A DNA stretch of 40,198 nt. It comes from Ilumatobacteraceae bacterium. Lineage in GTDB: Bacteria; Actinomycetota; Acidimicrobiia; Acidimicrobiales; Ilumatobacteraceae. A program made the translations under genes and the position numbers. The notes beneath the pieces were generated by a model. That model saw only the letters and a program-made list of their open reading frames with translations, did not search any database and was not told where the DNA came from. Below are positions 9,632 to 17,115 of the stretch, piece after piece. The DNA lies in assembly GCA_023254135.1 (NCBI GenBank), contig JALQYL010000008.1, positions 1 to 40,198 on the forward strand. The letters are read 5' to 3'. The first letter of the stretch is position 1. The number at the start of each line of letters is the position of its first letter.

Positions 9632-10450
9632 TTACTTGGAGAGCGATGCGCGCGGGGTTGTACCCACAACACCTGGCTTGACAGCCAACATCGCAAAATC
9701 TTTTTCAATGGTGTCGAAGCTGGTGCTGCCAGCTTCCAACGCCTTGAAGATTTCAGAATCAGGTGAGCACCATGCTTCGTACTCGTCCTTGTATTCCTCG
9801 GAAGCGGGGTCTGCTCCACCGATGGTGTAGCGCTCGTGGCACACGACGCCGAGAATCTGCGCCTCAGTGAGAGCACCACCGGCTTTTTCGCCTTGCATTG
9901 GCATTGGGTTGCCGTTGTAGGAGAGTGGTGCGTGTGCTCCACCTTCGCGGTTGGGATTGCCGTACACCTTGATACCGGCGGCCACGTACTTCTGGCTGCC
10001 GTTGTACACGAAGTTCAACATGTCTTCGATACGAGGGAAGGTCTTGAGAACTTCACCTTGGTACAACGGACGACCTGCACCACCAGCACCGTCTGCTCCA
10101 TGGCAACCTGCACATGATGCGTATTGCGTGGCTCCGATTGAAAGCGGACCTGCAACAACTTTTTCTGCAGGCTTGATGGCAACCAGATACAAAGCAGCCC
10201 ACACTGGCAACAGCGCGAGTCCTGACATTGCCCAGAATGGAATCTTGTGACGAGACTTCGCAGCCTTGACGTACACAGGATCTGGCGCAACTGTTTTTGG
10301 CTTTGGTGCTTCAGCGGCCTTTGCAGGCGCGGCTGAAGCAGTGGTTGCGGGAGTAGCGGCAGCGGGTGCGCTGTCGCCTGCGGATTCGCCCGACGCGGAT
10401 GCGCGTCGTGCTTTGGAGCGATTCAGAAGGTGCTCGGGGATCTCGGTCAC
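9632..10450 (-). CDS. Membrane-anchored mono-haem cytochrome c
   Basis: An electron carrier held to the membrane, with the haem domain outside. It has 272 residues from a GTG at 10450 read on the minus strand. I prefer this start over the one 8 codons upstream because AGAGG lies 8 bases before it and because it aligns the N-terminus VTEIPEHLLNR with that of subunit IV (12549). Order: IPEHLL motif (4-9), Ala/Pro-rich linker (~17-57), one membrane helix (~70-92), and the haem site CAGCH at 113-117. NPMPMQ further on may supply the Met ligand. It is divergent from the cytochrome b/Rieske operon and probably accepts electrons from that complex. The exact subfamily is uncertain. Confidence 0.85.
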   Translation of the reverse strand: MTEIPEHLLNRSKARRASASGESAGDSAPAAATPATTASAAPAKAAEAPKPKTVAPDPVYVKAAKSRHKIPFWAMSGLALLPVWAALYLVAIKPAEKVVAGPLSIGATQYASCAGCHGADGAGGAGRPLYQGEVLKTFPRIEDMLNFVYNGSQKYVAAGIKVYGNPNREGGAHAPLSYNGNPMPMQGEKAGGALTEAQILGVVCHERYTIGGADPASEEYKDEYEAWCSPDSEIFKALEAGSTSFDTIEKDFAMLAVKPGVVGTTPRASLSK

Positions 10451-10770
10451 TGCTCTTACCTCTCGGGAGACCAATCAGGCCCAGACAGTGAGCGGATTAC
10501 CCACCGAATTGGAATCTGACTTCCCCACGATAGACAACGGGCGGTGCCCTGAGGCAATTAATCCGTTTCCCACCTGGCCATGTTCTTGGTCACCCCCATG
10601 CTGAGTTCGACAATCCGGACACTGTTTTCACAAATACACAAGCGATCATCACGTTGCACAAGAGCACGAACTGAAAAACACAAAAGCACAACCTCCACCT
10701 GGGTTATCTGCTTGTCCGGAGTGACGAAAGTCGAAAACAGGGGATTGGGTGTTCGGGCACCGCCGATGGC

Positions 10771-10776
10771 TAATGT
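10771..10776 (+). promoter_or_regulatory. Candidate -10 element of the respiratory operon
   Basis: TAATGT matches TANNNT and lies 65 bases before the ATG at 10842. No good -35 box is seen at 17-18 bases; TTGGGT at 10745 is about 20 bases away. It sits directly before the inverted repeat at 10778-10789, so the repeat would cover the transcription start. Confidence 0.3.
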
Positions 10777-10777
10777 T

Positions 10778-10789
10778 CTAAGTGCTTAG
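10778..10789. promoter_or_regulatory. Inverted repeat CTAAG-TG-CTTAG, possible operator
   Basis: Two perfect 5-base arms around a 2-base centre lie just downstream of the candidate -10 box at 10771. The position would suit a repressor site controlling the respiratory operon. I cannot assign a regulator, and an isolated 10-base palindrome can arise by chance. Confidence 0.25.
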
Positions 10790-10841
10790 GCACCTGCCCC
10801 AGGACAAAACCGTCACCAGGACCGGAGAAGAGAAACTGTCC

Positions 10842-11318
10842 ATGCTCGCGATCAACATCCTCAAGTGGCCCGGAATGAATCAGGCGTTCCTGTTTTCATT
10901 CGTCGTGACCACCGCCATGGCTCTTGCCGCTATTCCATTCGGAAAGCGCCGCCCAAAGGGCACACCTACTACATGGGGCGAAGCAATGCTCGGCAGTGTG
11001 TACGCATTCTTCGTATGGTTCCTCGCATTCGGCGTTGTGCCTCACCAATTCATCGACCACGCCGACAAGAATCTCGGATGGCGCAAAGACAAACTTCTCA
11101 ACGGACCGTTCGACATTCTCCAAGCCAAGGCAAACGGTGGACATTTCCCCTTCACGCTCAGCTACGAAGCGTTGCGCGACATTCTTGTTGTATTGATTCA
11201 CGTGTATTTCATTGGTTTGCAGATCTTCATCTTCGTGTGGTGGCAAAAGCGCGACGAAAAGACTGCAAAGGCAGACGTCACCTCTTCATACGGCCGTCCG
11301 TTGGTGCGAAAGAGCTAG
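10842..11318 (+). CDS. Three-helix membrane protein at the head of the cytochrome b/Rieske operon
   Basis: The family is not recognised. The protein has 158 residues from the ATG at 10842, chosen because GGAGAAG lies 11 bases upstream; an in-frame GTG at 10782 has no ribosome binding site. Membrane helices are at about 14-32, 48-66 and 112-133, with a short charged C-terminus. H68 and H73 follow helix 2, and H120 lies inside helix 3, so haem or quinone binding is possible but unproven. The ferredoxin gene starts 6 bases after its stop, so it may be the membrane anchor or dock of that ferredoxin within the cytochrome complex. Confidence 0.75.
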   Translation: MLAINILKWPGMNQAFLFSFVVTTAMALAAIPFGKRRPKGTPTTWGEAMLGSVYAFFVWFLAFGVVPHQFIDHADKNLGWRKDKLLNGPFDILQAKANGGHFPFTLSYEALRDILVVLIHVYFIGLQIFIFVWWQKRDEKTAKADVTSSYGRPLVRKS

Positions 11319-11324
11319 TAAGTC

Positions 11325-11738
11325 ATGGCACGTACTGACGCAAACCCCCCCATGCCGGAGTGGTCGACCGAGTATCAACTCGTTGAAGTCGACGCCGACT
11401 ACTTGGGAAAGGCTGTCAAGCCCAAGCAGTTCATTCACATTGACCAAAGTGAATGCATCATGTGCGAGGGCTGCGTCGACATCTGCCCATGGAAGTGCAT
11501 CCATATGGTGTCTCCAGATGCAGTTGCTGAAGCAAGCGGAACGGAACTTCCAGGCGAAGACCCTTCCGACAATGTGATCTTCATCATCGACGACGATGTG
11601 TGTACTCGTTGCGCACTTTGCGTCGATCGTTGTCCCACGGGCGTCATCATTTTGGGCAAGGCCGGCGCGCCTGACCCAGAAGGTGACTCCCATACCCGAA
11701 CAAACAACCACGGCTACGGCTACGGAATGCGCCTCTGA
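11325..11738 (+). CDS. 2[4Fe-4S] ferredoxin-type protein
   Basis: A 137-residue iron-sulfur protein that should carry electrons on the cytoplasmic side. Two complete cluster motifs are visible: C44-x2-C47-x2-C50-x3-C54 and C93-x2-C96-x2-C99-x3-C103. A 38-residue insert separates them, and the N-terminal ~35 residues and the Gly/Tyr-rich C-terminus are extra compared with a small bacterial ferredoxin. There is no membrane helix. It sits between the 3-TM protein and cytochrome b, which suggests a stable subunit of, or electron donor to, the quinol:cytochrome c complex. A role as partner of the NADH-module-less complex I at 33781 onward is a speculative alternative. Confidence 0.9.
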   Translation: MARTDANPPMPEWSTEYQLVEVDADYLGKAVKPKQFIHIDQSECIMCEGCVDICPWKCIHMVSPDAVAEASGTELPGEDPSDNVIFIIDDDVCTRCALCVDRCPTGVIILGKAGAPDPEGDSHTRTNNHGYGYGMRL

Positions 11739-11743
11739 GGTGA
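11737..11743 (+). promoter_or_regulatory. Ribosome binding site deciding the cytochrome b start
   Basis: GAGGTGA lies 6 bases before the ATG at 11750 and directly abuts the ATG at 11744. This favours 11750 as the start of the cytochrome b gene. Confidence 0.6.
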
Positions 11744-11749
11744 ATGAAC

Positions 11750-12532
11750 ATGGCAAAAGTTCTCGATAATCCACGTCCCACACTGAAGGAAAGGGCCGCC
11801 AAGTTGGGCGGTCAGATTCAGGGCAGCCAAGCATGGAATTCCATCTTCCGCCCCGGATCCATCTTCCGTAAGGGGTACACCGACAGCCCACGTAACCGTT
11901 CGTACGTGATCATGAACTCGGTGCTGTACCACCTGCACCCAGTGAAGGTGAAGCGACATGCGGTCAAGGTCAGTTACACGCTGTGCCTTGGTGGACTCAG
12001 CTTCTTCTTGTTCATCATCCTTACGGTCACGGGCATCTTCCTTATGTTCTTCTACCGACCCACGGGTGCGAACGCGTGGCAAGACATTCAAACGCTGCAA
12101 ACGTCCATCACTTTCGGTTTGCTCGTGCGAAACATGCATCGCTGGGGCGCACACCTCATGGTGCTCTCGGTGTTCTTGCACATGGCGCGCGTGTTCTATC
12201 ACGGCGCATACAAGCCACCTCGCGAGTTCAACTGGGTGATTGGTGTTGTGCTTCTCACACTCACACTTCTTCTTTCGTTCACTGGCTACTTGTTGCCATG
12301 GGACCAGTTGGCGCTGTGGGCTGTAACGGTGGGTACCAACATGATGGGTTACACACCGGTGCTTGGTTCACAGGTGCGATTCGTGTTGTTGGGTGGTGTC
12401 GAAATTGGTTCCGACACTTTGCTGCGTTGGTACGTGTTGCACGTACTCATGCTCCCCTTCGTCATCGTGATTTTCATGGCTATTCACTTCTGGCGCGTCC
12501 GTAAGGACGGCGGCATTTCCGGACCTTTGTGA
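11750..12532 (+). CDS. petB: Cytochrome b6-type subunit of quinol:cytochrome c oxidoreductase
   Basis: The four-helix, haem-binding half of a split cytochrome b that takes part in quinol oxidation and quinone reduction. It has 260 residues. Haem ligand pairs are H130/H144 (14 apart) and H231/H246 (15 apart); the 15 spacing is b6f-like. C79 in YTLCLGG aligns with the Cys that covalently holds haem ci in cytochrome b6 and in Bacillus QcrB, so a third, c-type haem is predicted. The C-terminus GISGPL is the b6-family ending. The start at 11750 is preferred over the ATG at 11744 for its ribosome binding site. Subunit IV follows after 16 bases. The symbol is a family-level name; qcrB is the alternative. 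Confidence 0.92.
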   Translation: MAKVLDNPRPTLKERAAKLGGQIQGSQAWNSIFRPGSIFRKGYTDSPRNRSYVIMNSVLYHLHPVKVKRHAVKVSYTLCLGGLSFFLFIILTVTGIFLMFFYRPTGANAWQDIQTLQTSITFGLLVRNMHRWGAHLMVLSVFLHMARVFYHGAYKPPREFNWVIGVVLLTLTLLLSFTGYLLPWDQLALWAVTVGTNMMGYTPVLGSQVRFVLLGGVEIGSDTLLRWYVLHVLMLPFVIVIFMAIHFWRVRKDGGISGPL

Positions 12533-12548
12533 TTGAGGGAGCATTCCA

Positions 12549-13268
12549 ATGACTGAAATCCCAGAACATCTCCTCAAGCGAGCACAAGCCGCTCGCGACA
12601 AGGCGGCAGGAGCATCAGCTGGTGCATCTGCAGATGCCGGTGGCTCTCGCATTCCCGATGAGTTGCTTGATCGCACGAAAGCTGCATCTGGTGGCGGAGT
12701 CGCGGTTGCCGAAAAAGGCGCAGCAGTTGCCGCAGCACCTGGCGGCGGCGTACCAGTTGGCGCAGGTCCTGGTGGACACACACAGCGCTTGCTCACCGTT
12801 GTTAAGTCGGGATCCATTCAGGAAGCCAAGTCGGCACCCGTCGACAAGGTGCACACATGGCCACACCTGCTTGCGGTGGAATTCGTGGCTGGACTTGCGT
12901 GCACGGCCTTCTTGTTCATGTTCTCTTGGTTCGTCAATGCACCGCTTATGCATGCTGCTGACTTCAACAAGACCCCCAACCCTTCAAAGGCCCCGTGGTA
13001 CTTCCTTGGTCTTCAGGAGTTGCTGACCATGTTCCACCCGATGATTGCGGGTGTGACATTGCCAGGTATGGCGCTCGTCGCTCTCATCCTTGCTCCGTAC
13101 ATCGATCGCAATGCTTCAAACAAGCCGGAAGACCGCAAATTCATGTTCACCATGATGACGCTCTTCCTCATGTTCTGGGCAGTGTTGGTCATCATCGGCT
13201 CGTTCTTCCGCGGACCTGGATTCAACTTCACCTTCCCGTGGCGAGACGGCATCTTCTTCGAGCTCTAA
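12549..13268 (+). CDS. petD: Cytochrome b6f subunit IV-like protein with N-terminal IPEHLL motifs
   Basis: The second half of the split cytochrome b, forming the quinol oxidation site with cytochrome b6 and Rieske. It has 239 residues against about 160 in PetD; the excess is an ~85-residue N-terminal extension that carries EIPEHLLKR at 3-11 and RIPDELLDR at 34-42, followed by an Ala/Gly-rich linker. The conserved part follows: HTWPH (102-106), three membrane helices (~107-127, 165-184, 205-225), and WYFLGLQELL with the Qo tetrapeptide APWY (148-151) in place of PEWY. HPMIAGVTLPG and APYIDRN are typical of the family. The N-terminal motif is shared with the cytochrome c at 9632-10450. Confidence 0.9.
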   Translation: MTEIPEHLLKRAQAARDKAAGASAGASADAGGSRIPDELLDRTKAASGGGVAVAEKGAAVAAAPGGGVPVGAGPGGHTQRLLTVVKSGSIQEAKSAPVDKVHTWPHLLAVEFVAGLACTAFLFMFSWFVNAPLMHAADFNKTPNPSKAPWYFLGLQELLTMFHPMIAGVTLPGMALVALILAPYIDRNASNKPEDRKFMFTMMTLFLMFWAVLVIIGSFFRGPGFNFTFPWRDGIFFEL

Positions 13269-13328
13269 ACGCTCGAACAACACATTGAACATTCGACGAA
13301 ACGACAAAGGAACAAGGAACGTAAAGGC

Positions 13329-14177
13329 ATGAGTACCGGATTCGTAATAGCGATCGTGGTGGTCGCAGCGGTCGTCTTCGGCGCGATCGTGGTCCTCACC
13401 ACGTCTCGCAGCACTGAAGTGCGTGGTGCTGGCGCGTTGTCACGTGAAACACGATCACGTGACCGCAAAGCAACCATCAGCACCGGCGCACCAACAGGTC
13501 GCGAAGTAGAAGCAGCCGCCCGTTCAACAGAAGTAGTGAAAGCTCCTTCCGTTGAAGTTGCACCATTCGTTGCACCCGACGAAGAAGCACTGGGCGTCAC
13601 GCGTCGTATGTTCTTCAACCGCACTGCCTTCACGCTCATGGCTGCAAGCCTTGGTGCATTCGGTGCATCACTTGTTGGTTACTTGTGGCACGGCTCGTCG
13701 GGCGGATTCGGTTCGAAGATTTCGGCCGGCAAGCTCGACGACATCATCCAAAGCATTCGCTCAAACAAGGGCTTCTATTACATGGCAGAAGCTCGCGCAT
13801 GGGTGACTGAGTATCCAAAAGACGCACTGGGCAAAGGCCGAGCAATTTATGGCAAGCAGGGTCCAGTTTTTACTGGCATGGAAGCAGGCATCATCGCGCT
13901 GTACCAGAAGTGCCCTCACCTCGGATGTCGCGTTCCTGAGTGCAAGAGCTCACAGTGGTTCGAATGCCCATGCCACGGTTCGCAATACAACCGTGTTGGT
14001 GAAAAGAAGGGTGGCCCAGCTCCTCGCGGCATGGACCGCTTCGGAGTTTCCATTTCCAACGGCGTTCTCACCATTGACACGGGTTCTGTGTTTGCCGGTC
14101 CCGCAATTGGTACCAACACCACCGGCCAAGAGGCTGAAGGTCCGCACTGCGTTGGTGCGGCAGGAGGACATCACTAG
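13329..14177 (+). CDS. petC: Rieske [2Fe-2S] protein of the cytochrome complex
   Basis: Carries the electron from quinol at the Qo site to cytochrome c. It has 282 residues. The Rieske boxes are C195-P-H197-L-G-C200 and C213-P-C215-H216-G-S, so all ligands and both disulfide Cys are present. There is an N-terminal membrane helix (~5-23) and a second (~99-119) directly after TRRMFFN (91-97), a Tat-type twin-arginine motif as in other Rieske proteins. The segment between the helices (~26-90) is low-complexity and charged. The extra N-terminal helix is reminiscent of actinobacterial QcrA, which has several. A 60-base gap, the largest in this operon, separates it from subunit IV and contains no convincing terminator. 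qcrA is the alternative symbol. Confidence 0.93.
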   Translation: MSTGFVIAIVVVAAVVFGAIVVLTTSRSTEVRGAGALSRETRSRDRKATISTGAPTGREVEAAARSTEVVKAPSVEVAPFVAPDEEALGVTRRMFFNRTAFTLMAASLGAFGASLVGYLWHGSSGGFGSKISAGKLDDIIQSIRSNKGFYYMAEARAWVTEYPKDALGKGRAIYGKQGPVFTGMEAGIIALYQKCPHLGCRVPECKSSQWFECPCHGSQYNRVGEKKGGPAPRGMDRFGVSISNGVLTIDTGSVFAGPAIGTNTTGQEAEGPHCVGAAGGHH

Positions 14178-14179
14178 TC

Positions 14180-15250
14180 ATGATTGCATCAACTAGCACT
14201 TCCATCGCGTGGATCATTCTGCTCATCTCACTGGTGGGTTGGATCATCTATGCCATCTTCAATGTGCGCGCAGGTCGCGCCGAAATTGGTTCCGAGATTC
14301 AACTCGCTGCCAACCGTAAGCCGTACTACGACGACGAAGTTCTTGAAGGACGTCGTCTTGAGCGCGTGCAGTTCATTGGCATCTTGTTCTTGTCTGTCAT
14401 CACCGTGGCACTTCCGCTGTACTGGGTTCTTGAACCACATCGTCAGGAAGAAGCACAGTTCGGTTTTGAAAAGCGTTTCACCGAGTGGGGCGCAACATTG
14501 TTTGCTCCTACCGCAGATGGTGGTTACAACTGCGCAGGTTGTCATGGTGGCATGAAGGCCACCGGTGGTGTTGCTGCGTACTCAGTAACCGATCCTAAGA
14601 CTGGTGAAGTAAAGGCTGTCTCTTGGAAGGCGCCCGCACTCAACACCGTCATGTATCGCTACAGCGAAGATGAAGTTCGCTTCATTCTCAACTACGGCCG
14701 TCCGTTCTCGCCCATGTCGGCGTGGGGCACCGTGGGTGGTGGACCAATGAATGACCAGTCAATTCAGACTCTCATCGATTACTTGAAGTCCATTCAGATT
14801 CCTCAGGAAAATTGCACCGAGAGTGGAACGCGTAGTTACTACAACCCAACGTGTCTTGACGGAAAACTTCCTGCTGCCACCAACAAAGACATCATGGCCG
14901 AAGCGCAACGTCTTGTTGACGCCGGCACGTATGGTTCATTGGGTGAGGCACTGTTCAACCTTGATCTGAACTCGGGTGCCTATTCATGCGCTCGCTGTCA
15001 CACCAAGGGTTGGTCGTACGGAGAGCCACAAACAACTGGTGGCGGCGCACTTGGGCCAAACCTCACCGGTGGTTCCACCATTCGTCAGTTCCCCAATCAA
15101 ACCGACATGATCGAATTCTTGAAGGTCGGTTCAGAGCTCGGTAAGCGTTATGGCGAACAGGGTCAGGGAAGCGGACGTATGCCTGCATTCGGACAGACCT
15201 ATACAGACGAGCAACTGAAGTTGATTGTTGAATACGTGAGGAGCTTGTGA
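14180..15250 (+). CDS. Membrane-anchored di-haem cytochrome c
   Basis: A 356-residue electron carrier with two membrane helices (~9-27 and ~66-84) and two haem c sites, C118-A-G-C-H122 and C270-A-R-C-H274, each in its own cytochrome c domain. Di-haem c subunits replace soluble cytochrome c in actinobacterial bc complexes, where they relay electrons from Rieske straight to the terminal oxidase; that role is inferred here. Unlike actinobacterial QcrC, its membrane helices are at the N-terminus rather than the C-terminus. It starts 2 bases after the Rieske stop, and its own stop overlaps the ATG of the next gene. No oxidase gene is in the window. Confidence 0.9.
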   Translation: MIASTSTSIAWIILLISLVGWIIYAIFNVRAGRAEIGSEIQLAANRKPYYDDEVLEGRRLERVQFIGILFLSVITVALPLYWVLEPHRQEEAQFGFEKRFTEWGATLFAPTADGGYNCAGCHGGMKATGGVAAYSVTDPKTGEVKAVSWKAPALNTVMYRYSEDEVRFILNYGRPFSPMSAWGTVGGGPMNDQSIQTLIDYLKSIQIPQENCTESGTRSYYNPTCLDGKLPAATNKDIMAEAQRLVDAGTYGSLGEALFNLDLNSGAYSCARCHTKGWSYGEPQTTGGGALGPNLTGGSTIRQFPNQTDMIEFLKVGSELGKRYGEQGQGSGRMPAFGQTYTDEQLKLIVEYVRSL

Positions 15251-16056
15251 TGTTGTCTGCGATTCTTTCGCTCGCCTGGGAACCTGAAATCCGTGGCTGG
15301 ATCATCGTTGTTATCAGCGTTGCAGCGCTCATGGGTTCCAGCTATTTGTTGGTAGGAACAAATGTTGGCGCACGTCTCGGTTTCCTGATCTCCATTGCCG
15401 CCCTCTCTGGCTGGATGATGTCCATGTGCATTATTTGGGCTATCTACGGCATCGGTCTCAAGGGTCCAGATCCCACGTGGAAGCCTGCAGCTCCCATCAC
15501 CATCGTTCGCGATGGCGCACAGTTGAACGTTGCAAACGTTGTGGATTCACCCATCGACATCAAGGGTCTTGCACCCGAGGCAGCCGCTGCAAAAGTATCG
15601 GATTCATTGGTGGCAAACGGTTGGGAGATTCTCGCTGAATCAGATCCTGGACGCGGACAAGCCGTTGCTTCCGCGGACGAAATCATCCAGGTGGAAGCCG
15701 AAGAGTTCGCTGCAGGTGAATACGAAGCAGTGAATGTGTACGACAAGGGTGGCGAGCGTTATCCAAAGTTGGGTGAATCCATCGACTTCATTGCCTTCAA
15801 GCACAAGCCGCACTACGCAGTGGTTGAAATTGCACCGCTTGTTACACAGCGTTCAGAGCCAGGTCGTGCACCAGCCCGTGCACAGGTGGACACCACACAG
15901 CCTCACCGCTACGTGGTGATGATTCGTGACCTTGGTGCTCGCCGTCGCCCAGCGTTCCTCATTGGTTCGGGCTCCGGACTCATCTTCTTCCTGTTGTGCT
16001 GGTTGCTCCACCGTCGTGAGACCTACTTGCGCAAGAACCTCGCACTCAAGGCGTAA
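15250..16056 (+). CDS. Membrane protein of unknown function in the cytochrome complex operon
   Basis: The family is not recognised. The protein has 268 residues from the ATG at 15250, chosen because GAGGAG ends 6 bases upstream; a GTG one codon earlier is possible. Two N-terminal helices (~16-36 and ~42-70) are followed by a soluble domain of about 160 residues (acidic, with no Cys cluster or haem motif) and a C-terminal helix (~235-253) with a basic tail. The start overlaps the di-haem cytochrome stop and nuoA begins 5 bases after the stop. An accessory or assembly subunit of the cytochrome complex is the likeliest role, by position only. Confidence 0.75.
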   Translation: MLSAILSLAWEPEIRGWIIVVISVAALMGSSYLLVGTNVGARLGFLISIAALSGWMMSMCIIWAIYGIGLKGPDPTWKPAAPITIVRDGAQLNVANVVDSPIDIKGLAPEAAAAKVSDSLVANGWEILAESDPGRGQAVASADEIIQVEAEEFAAGEYEAVNVYDKGGERYPKLGESIDFIAFKHKPHYAVVEIAPLVTQRSEPGRAPARAQVDTTQPHRYVVMIRDLGARRRPAFLIGSGSGLIFFLLCWLLHRRETYLRKNLALKA

Positions 16057-16061
16057 GCACA

Positions 16062-16532
16062 ATGGGTCAGTACCTTCCAATCGTCGCGCTGACGGTGCTG
16101 GCCGTTTTGTTTGCGCTACTCAGCCTCATTGCATCACGTTTGTTGGCGCCCAATCGTCCGAATACGGCGAAAGAAGCTCCGTACGAATGCGGCATTGTGC
16201 CGAGTCGTGAACCGCCCGAGCGTTTCCCCGTGAGCTTCTACGTGGTTGCAATGTTGTTCATCATGTTCGACATTGAAATCATCTTTGCGTACCCGTACGC
16301 AGTTGATCACGAGTTCCTCGGTTCGTATGCCTTCATCGAAATGATTGCATTCAGTTCGGTGTTCTTTGTTGCCTTTGTGTACATGGTTGCTCGCGGTGCT
16401 CTTGATTGGGGTCCTGCACAGCGCGCCAACGGAAGCAGTGAAATATCTGATGCGCCGGCACTTACCCCTCGCGGACCTGTTCGTGTGGTTGGTTCTGAAG
16501 GTCGCATTGTGAAGAACGGTCAGGCTGCGTAA
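16062..16532 (+). CDS. nuoA: NADH-quinone oxidoreductase subunit A (first complex I)
   Basis: A three-helix membrane subunit of complex I next to the quinone tunnel. It has 156 residues; the loop motif APYECGI and [12 protein letters not shown] with its conserved acidic residues are present. The ~40-residue hydrophilic C-terminal tail is longer than usual. It is the first gene of a complete 14-gene set and lies only 5 bases after the cytochrome-complex operon. The stop TAA overlaps the ATG of nuoB. Confidence 0.95.
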   Translation: MGQYLPIVALTVLAVLFALLSLIASRLLAPNRPNTAKEAPYECGIVPSREPPERFPVSFYVVAMLFIMFDIEIIFAYPYAVDHEFLGSYAFIEMIAFSSVFFVAFVYMVARGALDWGPAQRANGSSEISDAPALTPRGPVRVVGSEGRIVKNGQAA

Positions 16533-17113
16533 TGGGTCTTGCACAAGATGTACTCGACGACGGGCTCGGTGGCATTGCGCACAACGTTGTCACGGCTCGC
16601 ATTGAAGACTTGGTGAAGTGGGCACGCTCGCGTTCCAGCTGGGGTGCTTCCTTCGGACTCGCATGTTGCGCCATTGAAATGATGGGCACCGGTGCATCGC
16701 ACTACGACATTTCACGTTTCGGTATGGAGGTGTTCCGTGCATCTCCTCGTCAAGCAGACATCATGATCGTTGCTGGCCGGGTCAGTCAGAAGATGGCTCC
16801 GGTTCTTCGTCAGGTGTACGACCAAATGATGGAACCCAAGTGGGTGATCTCCATGGGTGTGTGCGCATCAAGTGGCGGAATGTTCAACAACTACGCCATC
16901 GTGCAGGGTGTTGATCAAATTGTTCCCGTCGACGTGTATGCGCCTGGTTGTCCTCCCACACCAGAGACACTCATTCACGCCATTGAAACCTTGCATCAAC
17001 TCATTGAAGATGGCGAGATCATGCGTCGTCGCACCGCCAACAACGGTGGTGCAGCAGTTGAACTGTCATTGGAAACTCCGTCAGCTGTTTCCGTTGCACT
17101 CGGAACGAAGTAA
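16532..17113 (+). CDS. nuoB: NADH-quinone oxidoreductase subunit B (first complex I)
   Basis: Holds the terminal [4Fe-4S] cluster N2 that reduces quinone. It has 193 residues. The four ligands are C45, C46, C111 and C140 ([24 protein letters not shown]), matching the canonical pattern and in fact the Thermus numbering. It begins within the nuoA stop codon and nuoC starts two bases after its own stop. Confidence 0.97.
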   Translation: MGLAQDVLDDGLGGIAHNVVTARIEDLVKWARSRSSWGASFGLACCAIEMMGTGASHYDISRFGMEVFRASPRQADIMIVAGRVSQKMAPVLRQVYDQMMEPKWVISMGVCASSGGMFNNYAIVQGVDQIVPVDVYAPGCPPTPETLIHAIETLHQLIEDGEIMRRRTANNGGAAVELSLETPSAVSVALGTK

Positions 17114-17115
17114 TC

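Larger units (their letters stand above)
10451..10841. other. 391-bp intergenic region between divergent respiratory genes
   Basis: No credible gene is seen here; short open frames lack ribosome binding sites and family resemblance. It must hold the promoter of the cytochrome c gene (minus) and that of the large respiratory operon (plus). Visible elements: AGAGG as ribosome binding site for the minus gene (~10459-10463), an A-rich stretch (10621-10690), TAATGT at 10771-10776, a perfect 5-bp inverted repeat at 10778-10789, and GGAGAAG (10824-10830) as ribosome binding site for the gene at 10842. On the minus strand the only promoter-like pair found is weak (TTGTGC and TGTATT, 17 bases apart). 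Confidence 0.6.
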
